Assembly (NCBI GenBank): GCA_017466345.1
Contig: JAFTUI010000017.1
Location: 62,001 to 126,000, forward strand
Direction: 5' to 3'
Origin: Tidjanibacter sp.
GTDB taxonomy: Bacteria; Bacteroidota; Bacteroidia; Bacteroidales; Rikenellaceae
DNA length: 64,000 nucleotides
The stretch's first letter is position 1. Each line of letters opens with the position of its first letter. The notes under the pieces are model-generated. The model was not told where the DNA came from. It was given only the letters and a program-made list of their open reading frames with translations, and searched no databases. This document shows positions 51,492 to 60,090 of the stretch, one piece after another. The position numbers and the translations under genes are program-made.

Positions 51492-52487
51492 ATGAAAAAA
51501 CGTGTACTCAGTGGTATCCGCTCAACCGGTCAGTTGCACCTTGGTAACTATTTTGGTGCATTGCGTAACTTCGTAAGACTCCAAGACGAGGCAGAGTGTT
51601 TCTTCTTCATTGCCGACTACCACTCGCTAACTACCCACCCCGATCCAACAGTTCTCCACTGCAACGTCCGTAATATCCTCTCGGAGTATCTCGCAGCAGG
51701 TATCGACCCCGAAAAGGCAACCATATATGTGCAAAGTGACGTGCCCGAGGTGGCAGAACTCTCGCTGTTGCTGGGTATGCACGCCTATGTGGGCGAACTC
51801 TCGAAGACCGCATCATTCAAAGACAAGGTGCGTAAGAACCCCAACAACGTGAATATCGGTCTGCTGAACTACCCCGTGCTGATGGCATCCGACATTCTGC
51901 TCCATAGGGCAGACTACGTTCCCGTAGGTAAGGACCAAGAGCAGCACTTGGAGATGACACGCCACTTGGCGCACCGTTTCAACCAAATCTACAAGACCGA
52001 CTTCTTCAACGAGAAGGTCGCCCCCTTCAACTTTGGCAAAGACCTTGTGAAGATTCCCGGTTTGGATGGCTCGGGCAAGATGGGCAAGAGCGAGGGCAAT
52101 GGTATCTACCTCTCCGACCCCGACAACGTAATTCGCAAGAAGGTTATGAAGGCAGTGACCGACAGCGGTCCTACGGAGCCTAATTCGCCCATTTCGGAGC
52201 CTATACAGAACATTTTTACCATTATGGAGGCGGTGTCTGCGCCCGACACTATCGAGTACTTCAAGGAGAAATACGCCTCGTGCGAAATCCGCTATGGCGA
52301 CCTGAAAAAGCAGTTGGCAGAGGATATTATCGCTACCGTAGCCCCCATTCGTGAGCGCATAGAGGATATTCGTGCCAACGAGAAATACCTCCACGAAGTG
52401 ACAGAGATGGGTGCCGAGAAGGCTCGCCGCAGTGCTCGCGCAACCATCGAAGAGGTGCGCCGCATAATGGGTATCTATAAATTCTAA
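51492..52487 (+). CDS. trpS: Tryptophanyl-tRNA synthetase
   Basis: Class I synthetase charging tRNA-Trp, 331 residues. It has GIRSTGQLHLGNYFGALRNF with the HIGH-type HLGN, LLNYPVLMASDILLHRADYV, PVGKDQEQHLEMTR and GKMGKSEGN (the KMSKS-type motif). The C-terminal helical domain is complete. It is transcribed divergently from the ABC exporter through overlapping promoters. Confidence 0.97.
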   Translation: MKKRVLSGIRSTGQLHLGNYFGALRNFVRLQDEAECFFFIADYHSLTTHPDPTVLHCNVRNILSEYLAAGIDPEKATIYVQSDVPEVAELSLLLGMHAYVGELSKTASFKDKVRKNPNNVNIGLLNYPVLMASDILLHRADYVPVGKDQEQHLEMTRHLAHRFNQIYKTDFFNEKVAPFNFGKDLVKIPGLDGSGKMGKSEGNGIYLSDPDNVIRKKVMKAVTDSGPTEPNSPISEPIQNIFTIMEAVSAPDTIEYFKEKYASCEIRYGDLKKQLAEDIIATVAPIRERIEDIRANEKYLHEVTEMGAEKARRSARATIEEVRRIMGIYKF

Positions 52488-52553
52488 AAGAGACGCACAA
52501 ATATCGCCCCGCCCGAGCGCGGGGCTTGAACAATCATAAGAGAGAGAAGAGTG

Positions 52554-54356
52554 ATGACGGGAAGTAATACGGAGCGTATGGGACAAGTGGAGCGATTGCT
52601 CCTGTGGCTCAACGTGCAGACCAGACGCATCAGTGGCAGACAACTGACCTTTGTGCTGGCGATTGTTGTCGGCTTGGTGTCGGGAGGCGTGACTTGCATC
52701 TTCGAGTGGTTGCTGGGGCTCATTAAGGACGGACTGACGAGCTGGTTTCCAAAGGAGAATGTGGGTTGGCTCTACCTCTTGTACCCTATGGTGGGTATCA
52801 TCTTGGCGAGTCTTTTTGTGAGGTTTATCGTGAAGGACGACATCTCGGAGGGTGTGACGAAGGTTTTGAAGGCTATGAGTACCTCCTCCTCGCAGATTAA
52901 ACCCCACAACTGCTACTCTTCGGTGGTGGGTGGTGCGCTGACCATCGGCTTTGGTGGTTCGGTAGGTCCCGAGGCTCCTATTGTCCTGACGGGTGCAGCC
53001 ATTGGCTCCAATATAGGCAGGCTTATGAGGCTCAACTACCGCAATATGACGCTTATGCTGGCGTGCGGTGTTGCGGCAGCACTCTCGGCAATCTTCAAGG
53101 CTCCCATCACGGGTGTGATATTCGTTATGGAGATACTGCTGCTCGATATGAGTATGACTGCCATTATCCCGCTCATTATATCCTCTGTTACGGCTGTGAC
53201 GCTTACCTTCTTCGTAAGAGGTTTTGAGCCTATGCTCTCGGCAAGTACGGTTGGCGACCTCTCGTTCTCGCATATCCCCATCTACACACTCCTTGCGGTG
53301 CTCTGTGGTCTTATGTGCTACTACTTTATGAGGGTAAACTTCCGCGTGAAGGGAGTCATCGACCGCCTCGGCAAGCAATGGAAAAAGTGGATTGTGGGTG
53401 GTTTGGCTCTGGGTGTGATGATTATGCTCTTCCCCCCGCTCTATGGCGAGGGCTATGGCATCTTCCACCACTTTATGAAGGGCGATGTGCAGGCAGTCTT
53501 CGACAACTCGGGCTTCTACGATTTTAGGGAGAACCATTGGGTGGTCTTGGGATACCTGCTCGCCATTATGTTCGTGAAGGCTATCGCTATGGCTGTCACG
53601 AACGCTTCGGGAGGTGTGGGCGGTACTTTCGCACCCTCACTCTTTGTGGGTGCCTTTATGGGTGCTATTGTGGCATACGTTGGCAACACCTTCTTCGATG
53701 CCGACCTCTCGATTGCCGCCTTCTCGTTAGTTGGTATGGCGGGCTTGATGTCGGGCGTTATGAAGGCTCCGCTTACGGCAGTCTTCCTCATTGCCGAGAT
53801 TTCGAGTGCCTACCAACTCTTTGTTCCTCTGATGCTTGTGTCGTGCGTGTCGTATGTCATCAACCGCTACTTGGAGCCCGACAGCATCTATACCAAAACA
53901 CTCCGACAAAAGGGACAACTCCTCACACACGACAAGGACCAAGCCGTTAGTGTTGTGCTCTCCATTCGCTCTCTAATAGAGACCAACATCCTCAGCATAG
54001 GCGAGTACGACACGCTGGGAGATATGGTCGTAAGGGTTATTCCGCATACTACGCGAAACATCTTCCCCGTTCTTAACTCGGAGGGCAAATTGCTGGGCGT
54101 GGTAGAGTTTGATAAGTTGCGCAAGGATATGTTTGACCAAACGAAGTACCCCAACTCTGTGCAGCGTTATATGATTACCCCTCCCGATGTTATTATTGAC
54201 AATGAGTCGGCATCGAGCGTTTTGGAGAAGTTTGAGAATACGGGCGCGTGGAACCTGCCCGTAACCGATAAGGAGGGACGCTATGTGGGTTTTGTGAGTA
54301 AGTCGCGCATCCTTACCGCCTACCGCGAGAAACTCAAAGAGATGACACAAGAGTAA
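52554..54356 (+). CDS. ClC-type chloride channel/antiporter with CBS domains
   Basis: The 600-residue protein (ATG 52554, preceded by GTG 52551) has a ClC membrane domain with FGGSVGPEAPIVLTGAAIGS (gating Glu kept, flanking Arg/Gly replaced by Pro/Ala), AAALSAIFKAPITGVIF and GVGGTFAPSLFVGAFMGAIV. Two CBS domains follow (about 450-600) with FPVLNSEGKLLGVVEFDKL and WNLPVTDKEGRYVGFVSKS, which often bind adenine nucleotides. Channel or H+/Cl- exchange mode cannot be told from sequence alone. Confidence 0.95.
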   Translation: MTGSNTERMGQVERLLLWLNVQTRRISGRQLTFVLAIVVGLVSGGVTCIFEWLLGLIKDGLTSWFPKENVGWLYLLYPMVGIILASLFVRFIVKDDISEGVTKVLKAMSTSSSQIKPHNCYSSVVGGALTIGFGGSVGPEAPIVLTGAAIGSNIGRLMRLNYRNMTLMLACGVAAALSAIFKAPITGVIFVMEILLLDMSMTAIIPLIISSVTAVTLTFFVRGFEPMLSASTVGDLSFSHIPIYTLLAVLCGLMCYYFMRVNFRVKGVIDRLGKQWKKWIVGGLALGVMIMLFPPLYGEGYGIFHHFMKGDVQAVFDNSGFYDFRENHWVVLGYLLAIMFVKAIAMAVTNASGGVGGTFAPSLFVGAFMGAIVAYVGNTFFDADLSIAAFSLVGMAGLMSGVMKAPLTAVFLIAEISSAYQLFVPLMLVSCVSYVINRYLEPDSIYTKTLRQKGQLLTHDKDQAVSVVLSIRSLIETNILSIGEYDTLGDMVVRVIPHTTRNIFPVLNSEGKLLGVVEFDKLRKDMFDQTKYPNSVQRYMITPPDVIIDNESASSVLEKFENTGAWNLPVTDKEGRYVGFVSKSRILTAYREKLKEMTQE

Positions 54357-54416
54357 ATTGAGAATTGAGAATTGAGAATTGAGAATTGATAATTGAGAAT
54401 TGAGAATTGAGAATTG
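54357..54416. repeat. Heptamer array AATTGAG upstream of four-helix-bundle gene
   Basis: About eight tandem AATTGAG units, one changed to AATTGAT, fill the gap between the ClC stop codon and the next ATG. CTCAATT units in opposite orientation occur at 54786-54817 on the other side of that gene. Confidence 0.9.
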
Positions 54417-54779
54417 ATGCAAGGAAAAAACGTCATACAGGAGAAAAGTAAGCGGTTTGCAATACGCATAGTGCGTTTTTCGCAGTATTTACAGAATGAT
54501 AAAAAGGAGTATGTTTTATCTAAGCAGATATTGCGTTGCGGCACAAGTATAGGTGCAAATATTTTTGAGAGTAGAAATGCACAAAGTAAAGATGATTTTA
54601 TACACAAGCTTTCAATTGCATTAAAAGAAGCAGATGAAACAAACTATTGGCTTGAAGTTTTACTTGGGGCTGATATTATTAATAGCAGCGAATACGATTC
54701 ATTATATACTGATTTGGACGAATTAATATCGTTATTGGTGTCAATCATTAAGAGCTTGAAAAATAACAAAGAGAAGTAG
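54417..54779 (+). CDS. Four-helix-bundle protein (23S rRNA intervening-sequence type)
   Basis: The 120-residue protein (ATG 54417) has KSKRFAIRIVRFSQYL, LSKQILRCGTSIGANIFESR, KDDFIHKLSIALKEADETNY and WLEVLLGA. These are the hallmarks of the four-helix-bundle/S23 family (PF05635-type), first seen inside 23S rRNA intervening sequences and related to the Avd accessory proteins of diversity-generating retroelements. No reverse transcriptase or rRNA is nearby. Base composition is clearly AT-rich compared with both neighbours. Opposed heptamer arrays flank it, giving the look of a small inserted cassette. Function unknown; an RNA-binding role is inference. Confidence 0.92.
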   Translation: MQGKNVIQEKSKRFAIRIVRFSQYLQNDKKEYVLSKQILRCGTSIGANIFESRNAQSKDDFIHKLSIALKEADETNYWLEVLLGADIINSSEYDSLYTDLDELISLLVSIIKSLKNNKEK

Positions 54780-54785
54780 AGATTA

Positions 54786-54817
54786 TAATTCTCAATTCTC
54801 AATTCTCAACTCTCAAT
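54786..54817. repeat. Heptamer array CTCAATT downstream of four-helix-bundle gene
   Basis: About four CTCAATT units, with one CTCAACT variant, lie just before the glycosyltransferase ATG. They are the reverse complement of the array upstream of the four-helix-bundle gene. Confidence 0.88.
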
Positions 54818-54821
54818 TCAA

Positions 54822-55958
54822 ATGAAAATTTCATTCATTGGTCCTGCGTACCCGTATAGGGGTGGGCTGGCGACAATCATAGAACGCCTTGCGAGGGTGT
54901 TTCAGCAGAGGGGTGCGGAGGTTACGATAAAGACCTTCTCGCTCCAATATCCTCGTTTGCTCTTCCCCGGTAAGAGTCAATACCGCACAGGAGAGGCTCC
55001 CGAAGGACTTGTCATAACTCGCGAGGTTAGCACCATAAACCCCATCTCGTGGTGGCGTGTGGGAAGAGGGTTGCGCAGAGAGGCTCCCGATATGCTCATC
55101 TTGAAGTATTGGACCCCCCTGATGGCTCCCGCATTTGGCACCATCTGCCGCTTGGCACGCAAAAATGGCAAAACAAAAGTCATTGTTCATCTCGACAACA
55201 TCACTCCCCACGAGCCACACTTCTACGACCGCCCGCTGAACCGCTACTTCCTTCGCTCGGTGGATGGCTTTATCTATATGTCGGAGGCTGTAAATGACGA
55301 CCTGCGCACCTACCTGCCCAATGCTAAGGCACTCTTTTCGCCCCATCCGCTCTTCGACAACTATGGTAAAAAACTGCCCCGCGAGGAGGCGTGTGGTAGG
55401 TTGGGCTTGGACTCTTCGCTCGGCTATGTGATGTTCTTTGGCTATGTGAGGGACTACAAGGGCTTGGATATACTGCTCGATGCGTGGGCAAGGCTCAAAG
55501 CCGAGGGTAAGACCGAGCGAAAACGCCTGCTTGTGGTGGGCGAGGTCTATGGTGCGGATGATAAGTACCACGCTCAAATAGAACGACTTGGATTGTGTGA
55601 GGATGTGGTATTCCACAATCGCTTTGTGCCAGATGAGGAGGTTGCCGAGTGGTTCTCGGTGGCTGATATGGTGGCACTTCCTTATAAGTCTGCCACTCAG
55701 AGTGGTGTTACGCAGGTGGCATACGCATTCGAAGTGCCTATGGTCGTAACCCGTGTGGGCGGCTTGGCTGAAATGGTGCCCGATGATGTGGTGGGCGTGC
55801 TCTCGGAGGTCAGCGCAGAGAGTGTTGCCGCAGCCATCGCGAAAGTCTACGAGGGGAACAATCTGGAACGCTATCGCGAAGGTGTCCGTAACGAGAAGCA
55901 CCGCTTCTCGTGGGAGGCTACGGCAGACAAAATTGAAGAACTGTACGAAAAATTGTAG
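54822..55958 (+). CDS. Glycosyltransferase family 4
   Basis: The 378-residue GT-B enzyme has the N-terminal GPAYPYRGGLATIIERLA loop and, in the C-terminal half, FFGYVRDYKGLDILLDAWAR, LVVGEVYG and FVPDEEVAEWFSVADMVALP. The donor-binding motif is variant (SATQSGVTQVAYAFEVPMVV, with no Glu-x7-Glu). The acceptor is unknown; surface polysaccharide is the usual target. It is a single gene rather than part of a polysaccharide cluster. Confidence 0.92.
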   Translation: MKISFIGPAYPYRGGLATIIERLARVFQQRGAEVTIKTFSLQYPRLLFPGKSQYRTGEAPEGLVITREVSTINPISWWRVGRGLRREAPDMLILKYWTPLMAPAFGTICRLARKNGKTKVIVHLDNITPHEPHFYDRPLNRYFLRSVDGFIYMSEAVNDDLRTYLPNAKALFSPHPLFDNYGKKLPREEACGRLGLDSSLGYVMFFGYVRDYKGLDILLDAWARLKAEGKTERKRLLVVGEVYGADDKYHAQIERLGLCEDVVFHNRFVPDEEVAEWFSVADMVALPYKSATQSGVTQVAYAFEVPMVVTRVGGLAEMVPDDVVGVLSEVSAESVAAAIAKVYEGNNLERYREGVRNEKHRFSWEATADKIEELYEKL

Positions 55959-55987
55959 GCTATTGCCATATTAACTATAAGGTAAGA

Positions 55988-56022
55988 AGTGGGCGCGAAT
56001 TTTTCGTGCCCACTCCTTTTTT
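55988..56022 (+). terminator. Terminator of the glycosyltransferase gene
   Basis: AGTGGGC pairs with GCCCACT around a short internal bubble and is followed by CCTTTTTT. Confidence 0.88.
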
Positions 56023-56045
56023 AACCTATAATTAATGCCAAAAAT

Positions 56046-56076
56046 TTTGGAAGTTATTAGAATTATATTAATTTTG
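56046..56076 (+). promoter_or_regulatory. Promoter of the Fn3-like lipoprotein
   Basis: TTTG (56046-56049), 19 bp, TAATTTTG (56069-56076): a full match to the Bacteroidetes TTTG-N19-TAnnTTTG pattern, 40 bp before the ATG. Confidence 0.75.
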
Positions 56077-56116
56077 TAGTAAATAAAAATTACAGTAATA
56101 CTTAATTGCTAAAACA

Positions 56117-57409
56117 ATGAAGAGAAATTTTTTACTTATTGCGTTTGTGATGCTCCTTTCGATGTCGTTTGTGGCGTGTGAGACGCCCGACAGCGGAGGT
56201 GGCGATGAGATTGAGAATGGCGGCGAGAACGGAAAAGAGGATGAAGAGACTCCCGCACCCGAGCCCCCTGCGCTCACTTTCGACATTGCGCTGGAAGATA
56301 TTGGTGTTAATTCGGTAACTATGAGTGTAACACCCTCCGACAATGAAGCGGTATATCTCTACGATATTCTGCAAGTAGAAATTTTGGAACAGTATCACGA
56401 GGGTAGCGTTAAGACCTATGTCCAAAACCTTGTGGCAAGTGCCCTCGAAGAGATGGACCTTGAAGCGGTCTATTATCGCATAGGAACGATGGGTGCAGAC
56501 TCCTATACCTATCAATCTCTCGCGCCAGACACTGAGTATATCGCCTTTGCGGTGGCTATCAACGTGAACTGCGAGGCGATAGGCGAGGTGGCATCCGAAC
56601 TCTTCTCCACACAGCCACTTCCCACAACATTCTCGTGGGATGTTACTTTCGATGAGATATTCTACGGGGGTGTATCCTTCACGATTACTCCTTCGGACGA
56701 GAGCGTACCATACTACTTTACGGTGCGTCCTTATGTCTCCCACGGTAGAGTGATGAACGATGAGGAGTTGTTGGAAACAATTATTGCGGAGGACTATATG
56801 ATGATTCCATTCTATGCGTCCAAAGGAACTCAGACTTCGGTTTATGACGAGAGTGCCGACTTCAACGACTTCATTCTCTGCTCCGATACGGGCTACGAAC
56901 TCTTGATATTCGCATTTGCCGATGGCGCACCTCTCTCGGAGATACAGCGCTTCCCCTTCCGTACCCTCAAACCCGATGTGGAGAGTTTTAGTTTCGACAT
57001 CACCGTAACGCCCGGTGTGAATAATGCTGAGGTGGCTGTTGCACCCTCCGACAAGCACACAATGTATCTGTGGGAAGTGGTGTCCAAGAACAATTTAGTA
57101 TCGAACTACAATGGCGATATGGCAAAATATGTAAAAGCCTACATCGACAATATGATTGGGTCTCAGGGACTCTATGAACTTGATTTTGCGCGTATTATGG
57201 GCGATGACTCCTACAACTTCCCAATGTCGTTTGAGCCTTCTACGGATTATATAGTTTGGGCTGCTCAGGTGGACGAGTATGGTAAGGTTGTGGGCGATAT
57301 AGCCTTAAAGCCATTCAAAACCCTTGCCGAAGACACCCCTGCTGAGGCTCCCCAGAAGAGCCACGCAGCCCCCTCTGTCAAGAGTCGCAAAGTGGCTATT
57401 AGACAATAG
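56117..57409 (+). CDS. Lipoprotein with three Fn3-like repeats
   Basis: The 430-residue protein has lipobox FVAC (Cys21), then ETPDSGGGDE and a Glu-rich linker (surface-export type). Three related domains of about 120 residues follow, each with a strand like FDIALEDIGVNSVTMSVTPS, FSWDVTFDEIFYGGVSFTIT or FSFDITVTPGVNNAEVAVAP and later PDTEYIAFAV or STDYIVWAAQ. This is an Fn3-like layout. The Ser/Lys/Arg-rich tail (SHAAPSVKSRKVAIRQ) is basic, unlike the rest. It resembles the 13557-15038 gene in its domain type. No partner genes are seen. Confidence 0.8.
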   Translation: MKRNFLLIAFVMLLSMSFVACETPDSGGGDEIENGGENGKEDEETPAPEPPALTFDIALEDIGVNSVTMSVTPSDNEAVYLYDILQVEILEQYHEGSVKTYVQNLVASALEEMDLEAVYYRIGTMGADSYTYQSLAPDTEYIAFAVAINVNCEAIGEVASELFSTQPLPTTFSWDVTFDEIFYGGVSFTITPSDESVPYYFTVRPYVSHGRVMNDEELLETIIAEDYMMIPFYASKGTQTSVYDESADFNDFILCSDTGYELLIFAFADGAPLSEIQRFPFRTLKPDVESFSFDITVTPGVNNAEVAVAPSDKHTMYLWEVVSKNNLVSNYNGDMAKYVKAYIDNMIGSQGLYELDFARIMGDDSYNFPMSFEPSTDYIVWAAQVDEYGKVVGDIALKPFKTLAEDTPAEAPQKSHAAPSVKSRKVAIRQ

Positions 57410-57433
57410 AGTGTAGCCTTAAAGGTAAAAATG

Positions 57434-57467
57434 AAAGTGCGCTCCCGAAAGCGAGGGGCGCACTTTT
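57434..57467 (+). terminator. Terminator of the Fn3-like lipoprotein gene
   Basis: AAAGTGCGC and GCGCACTTT pair with extra C/G pairs inside, followed by TTTTTC. Confidence 0.85.
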
Positions 57468-57631
57468 TCGGCGGTGAATTTTATTTCATCGCCTATTTTG
57501 TTGATATACATTGCATTAGGTTGTTGCGTTGTGAAACGACTTTTTGTGCAAAAATGGTTTAAGCGTTGATTTTACCCTTTTGCGTGTAGTCTTCTATGTA
57601 GTATAAATTAAGTATAATTAAGATAAAAATC

Positions 57632-57662
57632 ACTTTTTGTGATACATCGTATCACAAAAAGT
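57632..57662. promoter_or_regulatory. Perfect 14-bp inverted repeat, operator-like
   Basis: ACTTTTTGTGATAC and GTATCACAAAAAGT are separated by ATC. TACCTTTA (57664-57671), one base from TAnnTTTG, lies immediately downstream, so the palindrome could be a regulator site at a promoter. A hairpin in RNA is the alternative. Confidence 0.55.
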
Positions 57663-57698
57663 ATTACCTTTACACATTGAAATTGAGTGACTTGGGCT

Positions 57699-57803
57699 AT
57701 GAATAACTTGTTGGCGACATACCGCAATGCTGTGAACTGCACCTATTGTGCAGTCGTTGCATCGTGTGCCACAAATACCCCCCCCCATTGCTCAATGTTC
57801 TAA
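57699..57803 (+). CDS. 34-codon Cys-rich leader frame with C9 tract
   Basis: ATG 57699 opens a frame MNNLLATYRNAVNCTYCAVV continuing to TAA 57803, with four Cys and a run of nine C residues (57778-57786). It lies between the operator-like palindrome and a terminator-like hairpin, the layout of a leader peptide. Coding is uncertain; it may instead be part of a small RNA. Confidence 0.3.
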   Translation: MNNLLATYRNAVNCTYCAVVASCATNTPPHCSMF

Positions 57804-57840
57804 TAATCAAATAGTTAGAGGATATACACCATTTTATAGT

Positions 57841-57879
57841 TGGCGTTATGGCTTATCGTGAGCCGTAACGCCATTTTTG
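57841..57879 (+). terminator. Terminator or attenuator before the lipoprotein gene
   Basis: TGGCGTTATGGCT pairs with AGCCGTAACGCCA (one G-U) around TATCGTG, followed by TTTTTG. It is 44 bp upstream of the next ATG and so may control read-through into that gene. Confidence 0.75.
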
Positions 57880-57922
57880 TGCTTACATATCAATAAACAT
57901 AACAATAAAAAAAAGAGTAATT

Positions 57923-58834
57923 ATGAAGACATTTAGAATGATTGGAATGGCCCTCGTGGCTGTGGTGCTCGGCTTTGCGATGAGCAGTTGTGAAAATGAC
58001 GATGATGTGGACCCATATAAGGACTATCCGCAGCTGATTGTGGGTAAGTGGTTTAACTTTACGCCGGAGGCGAGTATGTTCTTGAATTATCAAGCAGATA
58101 ATACCTATAATATGGTAGGTTGGGATAAAGAATTTGGTTGGTTGGAAATGTCCGGCACCTATCGTTTGGAAGGTAATAAACTTACAGAATCATATACCTG
58201 GACTGATGGTTCACAACTTCAAACGCCTCAACTAATTGAAATAAAAGATGATAGGCTGGTATTTCTATCTAATTTAGATATGCCTGAAGTTGGTGAAAAA
58301 ATCAACTACCGCGTACAAGAATCTTTTGATATCAAGGGCAATTACACCTATCTTAACTCAGCGGTAAAAGTAGAACCTATCGAAGGCAAGACCGCTCTTC
58401 AACTTCCCGAAGGTGTTCTCTTCCAGGGTCAGAACTATATCCCGGTAGATGCAATGCACGGTGACCGCATTATCGATGTGATGAAGAAGTTCTTTGCAGA
58501 TGCTACTTTCGCTGCTGATGGAAAACTTAACCACACACTCGATGGTGAGGCAAAGGTAAAGAACTACACCCTGAATGGCAACAACCTTGTATTCAACCTC
58601 TACGAAGGCAGCGATACTTATAAGGTAAATGCTACCTCATTCCCCGACGAGGATGGCGACCGCCTCTTCATCATCATTCCTAAGCAGACCGCTTGGCTCG
58701 GTGGTATGGTGGACCTTGTAGAGAAAGAGAACGAAGGTTTGAGGCTCGATGCAGCGCAGATTGCAGCATTGGGAAAGGAGTTTATGGATACCTTCGAATC
58801 CTTCACTGTGATTCTGAGTTTGAGCAAGAAGTAA
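57923..58834 (+). CDS. Lipocalin-like lipoprotein
   Basis: The 303-residue protein has a lipobox-like MSSC (Cys23) followed by ENDDDVD, an acidic surface-export-type stretch. A lipocalin-like domain begins PQLIVGKWFNFTPE and continues MSGTYRLEGNKLTESYTW to about residue 135. A second beta-rich domain (about 145-300) begins DIKGNYTYLNSAVKVEPIEG. The function is unknown. It is isolated, with an upstream attenuator-like hairpin and a downstream terminator. Confidence 0.78.
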   Translation: MKTFRMIGMALVAVVLGFAMSSCENDDDVDPYKDYPQLIVGKWFNFTPEASMFLNYQADNTYNMVGWDKEFGWLEMSGTYRLEGNKLTESYTWTDGSQLQTPQLIEIKDDRLVFLSNLDMPEVGEKINYRVQESFDIKGNYTYLNSAVKVEPIEGKTALQLPEGVLFQGQNYIPVDAMHGDRIIDVMKKFFADATFAADGKLNHTLDGEAKVKNYTLNGNNLVFNLYEGSDTYKVNATSFPDEDGDRLFIIIPKQTAWLGGMVDLVEKENEGLRLDAAQIAALGKEFMDTFESFTVILSLSKK

Positions 58835-58853
58835 GAGAATAGTCTATACACAA

Positions 58854-58902
58854 AAATTGGTGCGTGTAGGGAATGATGTAGTCCCGTCACGCACCAATTT
58901 AT
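58854..58902 (+). terminator. Terminator of the lipocalin-like lipoprotein gene
   Basis: AATTGGTGCGTG pairs with CACGCACCAATT around an inner GGGA/TCCC hairpin, followed by TATTTTATT. Confidence 0.85.
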
Positions 58903-58998
58903 TTTATTCATACCGCATCAGCGGAAAATGTTTGCGTTCAGCATTTTGCAGTTTTTGCAAAAACTAACACTGAAAATCAATCAGTTAAAAATTAAAAG

Positions 58999-59040
58999 AC
59001 CTCTCCCAAAAGGGCGCACTTTTTGTTGGTTGCAGAGAGG
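58999..59040 (-). terminator. Terminator of era
   Basis: On the minus strand CCTCTC and GAGAGG close a loop with its own pairing, then TCTTTTAATTTTT follows. Confidence 0.65.
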
Positions 59041-59046
59041 CGTTTG

Positions 59047-59946
59047 CTACTCCATATAACCATATTTGCGTAGTCCGCGGCTGCTGTTGCGCCAATTCTC
59101 GTCTACCTTGACGTGCAGTTGCAGGAATATCTTCTTGCCCACAAACTTTTCGAGTTCCAGGCGTGCTGCCGTGCCAACCTTTTTGAGCATCTCGCCCTTG
59201 CGACCTATGATGATACCCTTCTGCGAGTCGCGGGCGACATATATGACGGCACTGATACGGTCGATGGTGGGCTCCTCCTTATACTCCTCAATGACAATCT
59301 CCACCGAGTAGGGTATCTCCTTGTCGTAGTTGAGAAAGACCTTCTCGCGTATTATCTCGCTCGCAAAAAACCTCATTGGTCGGTCGGTGAGAGTGCCCTC
59401 CTCGTAGTAGGGTGCACCCTCGGGCAGAAGAGTCATAATGTTGTCGAAAACACCGCTGATGTTGAACCCTTCAAGTGCCGAAACAGGGATGATACGAGCC
59501 TCGGGGAGCCTCTGGTGCCACAACTCCACAAGAGCCTCCAAGCCCTGTTGATTTGAGAGGTCAATTTTGTTGATAACCACAATGGTGGGTATGGCGCTGA
59601 GTTTTATCTTCTCGACAATCTCCTCACTCGCCTCATCGCCCTTCTCCACAGTGTCCGTAACATAGAGTATCACATCGGCATCTTTAAGGGCACCCCTCAC
59701 GAAGCCCATCATACTCTCTTGCAACTTATACGAAGGGCGCAGAATACCCGGGGTGTCGGAGTAGACAATCTGGAAGTCCTCGCCTCCAACGATACCCATA
59801 ATCCTGTGGCGCGTGGTCTGCGCCTTGGCAGTGATGATGGCGAGCCTTTCGCCCACCAGAGCATTCATCAGCGTAGATTTACCCACATTGGGGTTGCCAA
59901 TGATATTCACAAAACCGCTCTTAAACTTTTTCTCTTTATTTTCCAT
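59047..59946 (-). CDS. era: GTPase Era
   Basis: Era helps assemble the 30S subunit, binding the 3' end of 16S rRNA. The 299-residue protein has G1 GNPNVGKST near residue 17, G3 DTPG, G4 NKID and a C-terminal KH domain with EEPTIDRISAVIYVARDSQK and the GxxG-type IIGRKGEMLKKVG. The length matches the family. It lies downstream of the MATE gene in the same direction, with hairpin element C in between. Confidence 0.97.
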   Translation of the reverse strand: MENKEKKFKSGFVNIIGNPNVGKSTLMNALVGERLAIITAKAQTTRHRIMGIVGGEDFQIVYSDTPGILRPSYKLQESMMGFVRGALKDADVILYVTDTVEKGDEASEEIVEKIKLSAIPTIVVINKIDLSNQQGLEALVELWHQRLPEARIIPVSALEGFNISGVFDNIMTLLPEGAPYYEEGTLTDRPMRFFASEIIREKVFLNYDKEIPYSVEIVIEEYKEEPTIDRISAVIYVARDSQKGIIIGRKGEMLKKVGTAARLELEKFVGKKIFLQLHVKVDENWRNSSRGLRKYGYME

Positions 59947-59956
59947 TTTTCTTCTT

Positions 59957-59996
59957 GCGACTTTTTATAAAAAGTCGCCCAAAAATTTTTAGTGTA
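59957..59996. repeat. Element C, copy 2
   Basis: GCGAC-TTTTTATAAAAA-GTCGC (59957-59978) then CCCAAAAATTTTTAGTGTAG. In reverse complement it matches 46155-46232: ACTAAAA, TTTTTGGGCGACTTTTT and AAAAAGTCGCAA. Confidence 0.8.
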
Positions 59997-60003
59997 GCCT
60001 ATG

Positions 60004-60090
60004 CTCAACCCTAATGGGAGATATGAGAATTATGAGAAAACTTTAATTTCTCAATGCTCAATTCTCGCTTCTCAATTCTCAATTCTCATC
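60004..60090. repeat. 9-mer and CTCAATT heptamer arrays
   Basis: CTCAACCCTAATGGGAGATA and GAGAATTATGAG 9-mer-like units, then imperfect CTCAATT units up to the MATE gene stop codon (60072), partly overlapping its end. Confidence 0.65.

Noticed and set aside
52508-52529. Terminator after trpS
   Set aside because: GCCCCGC/GCGGGGC forms a stem, but no T tract follows; trpS and the ClC gene may be co-transcribed.
57699-57803. Confident small gene
   Set aside because: Listed only at low confidence because the homopolymer, lack of conservation data and flanking regulatory structures leave coding unproven.
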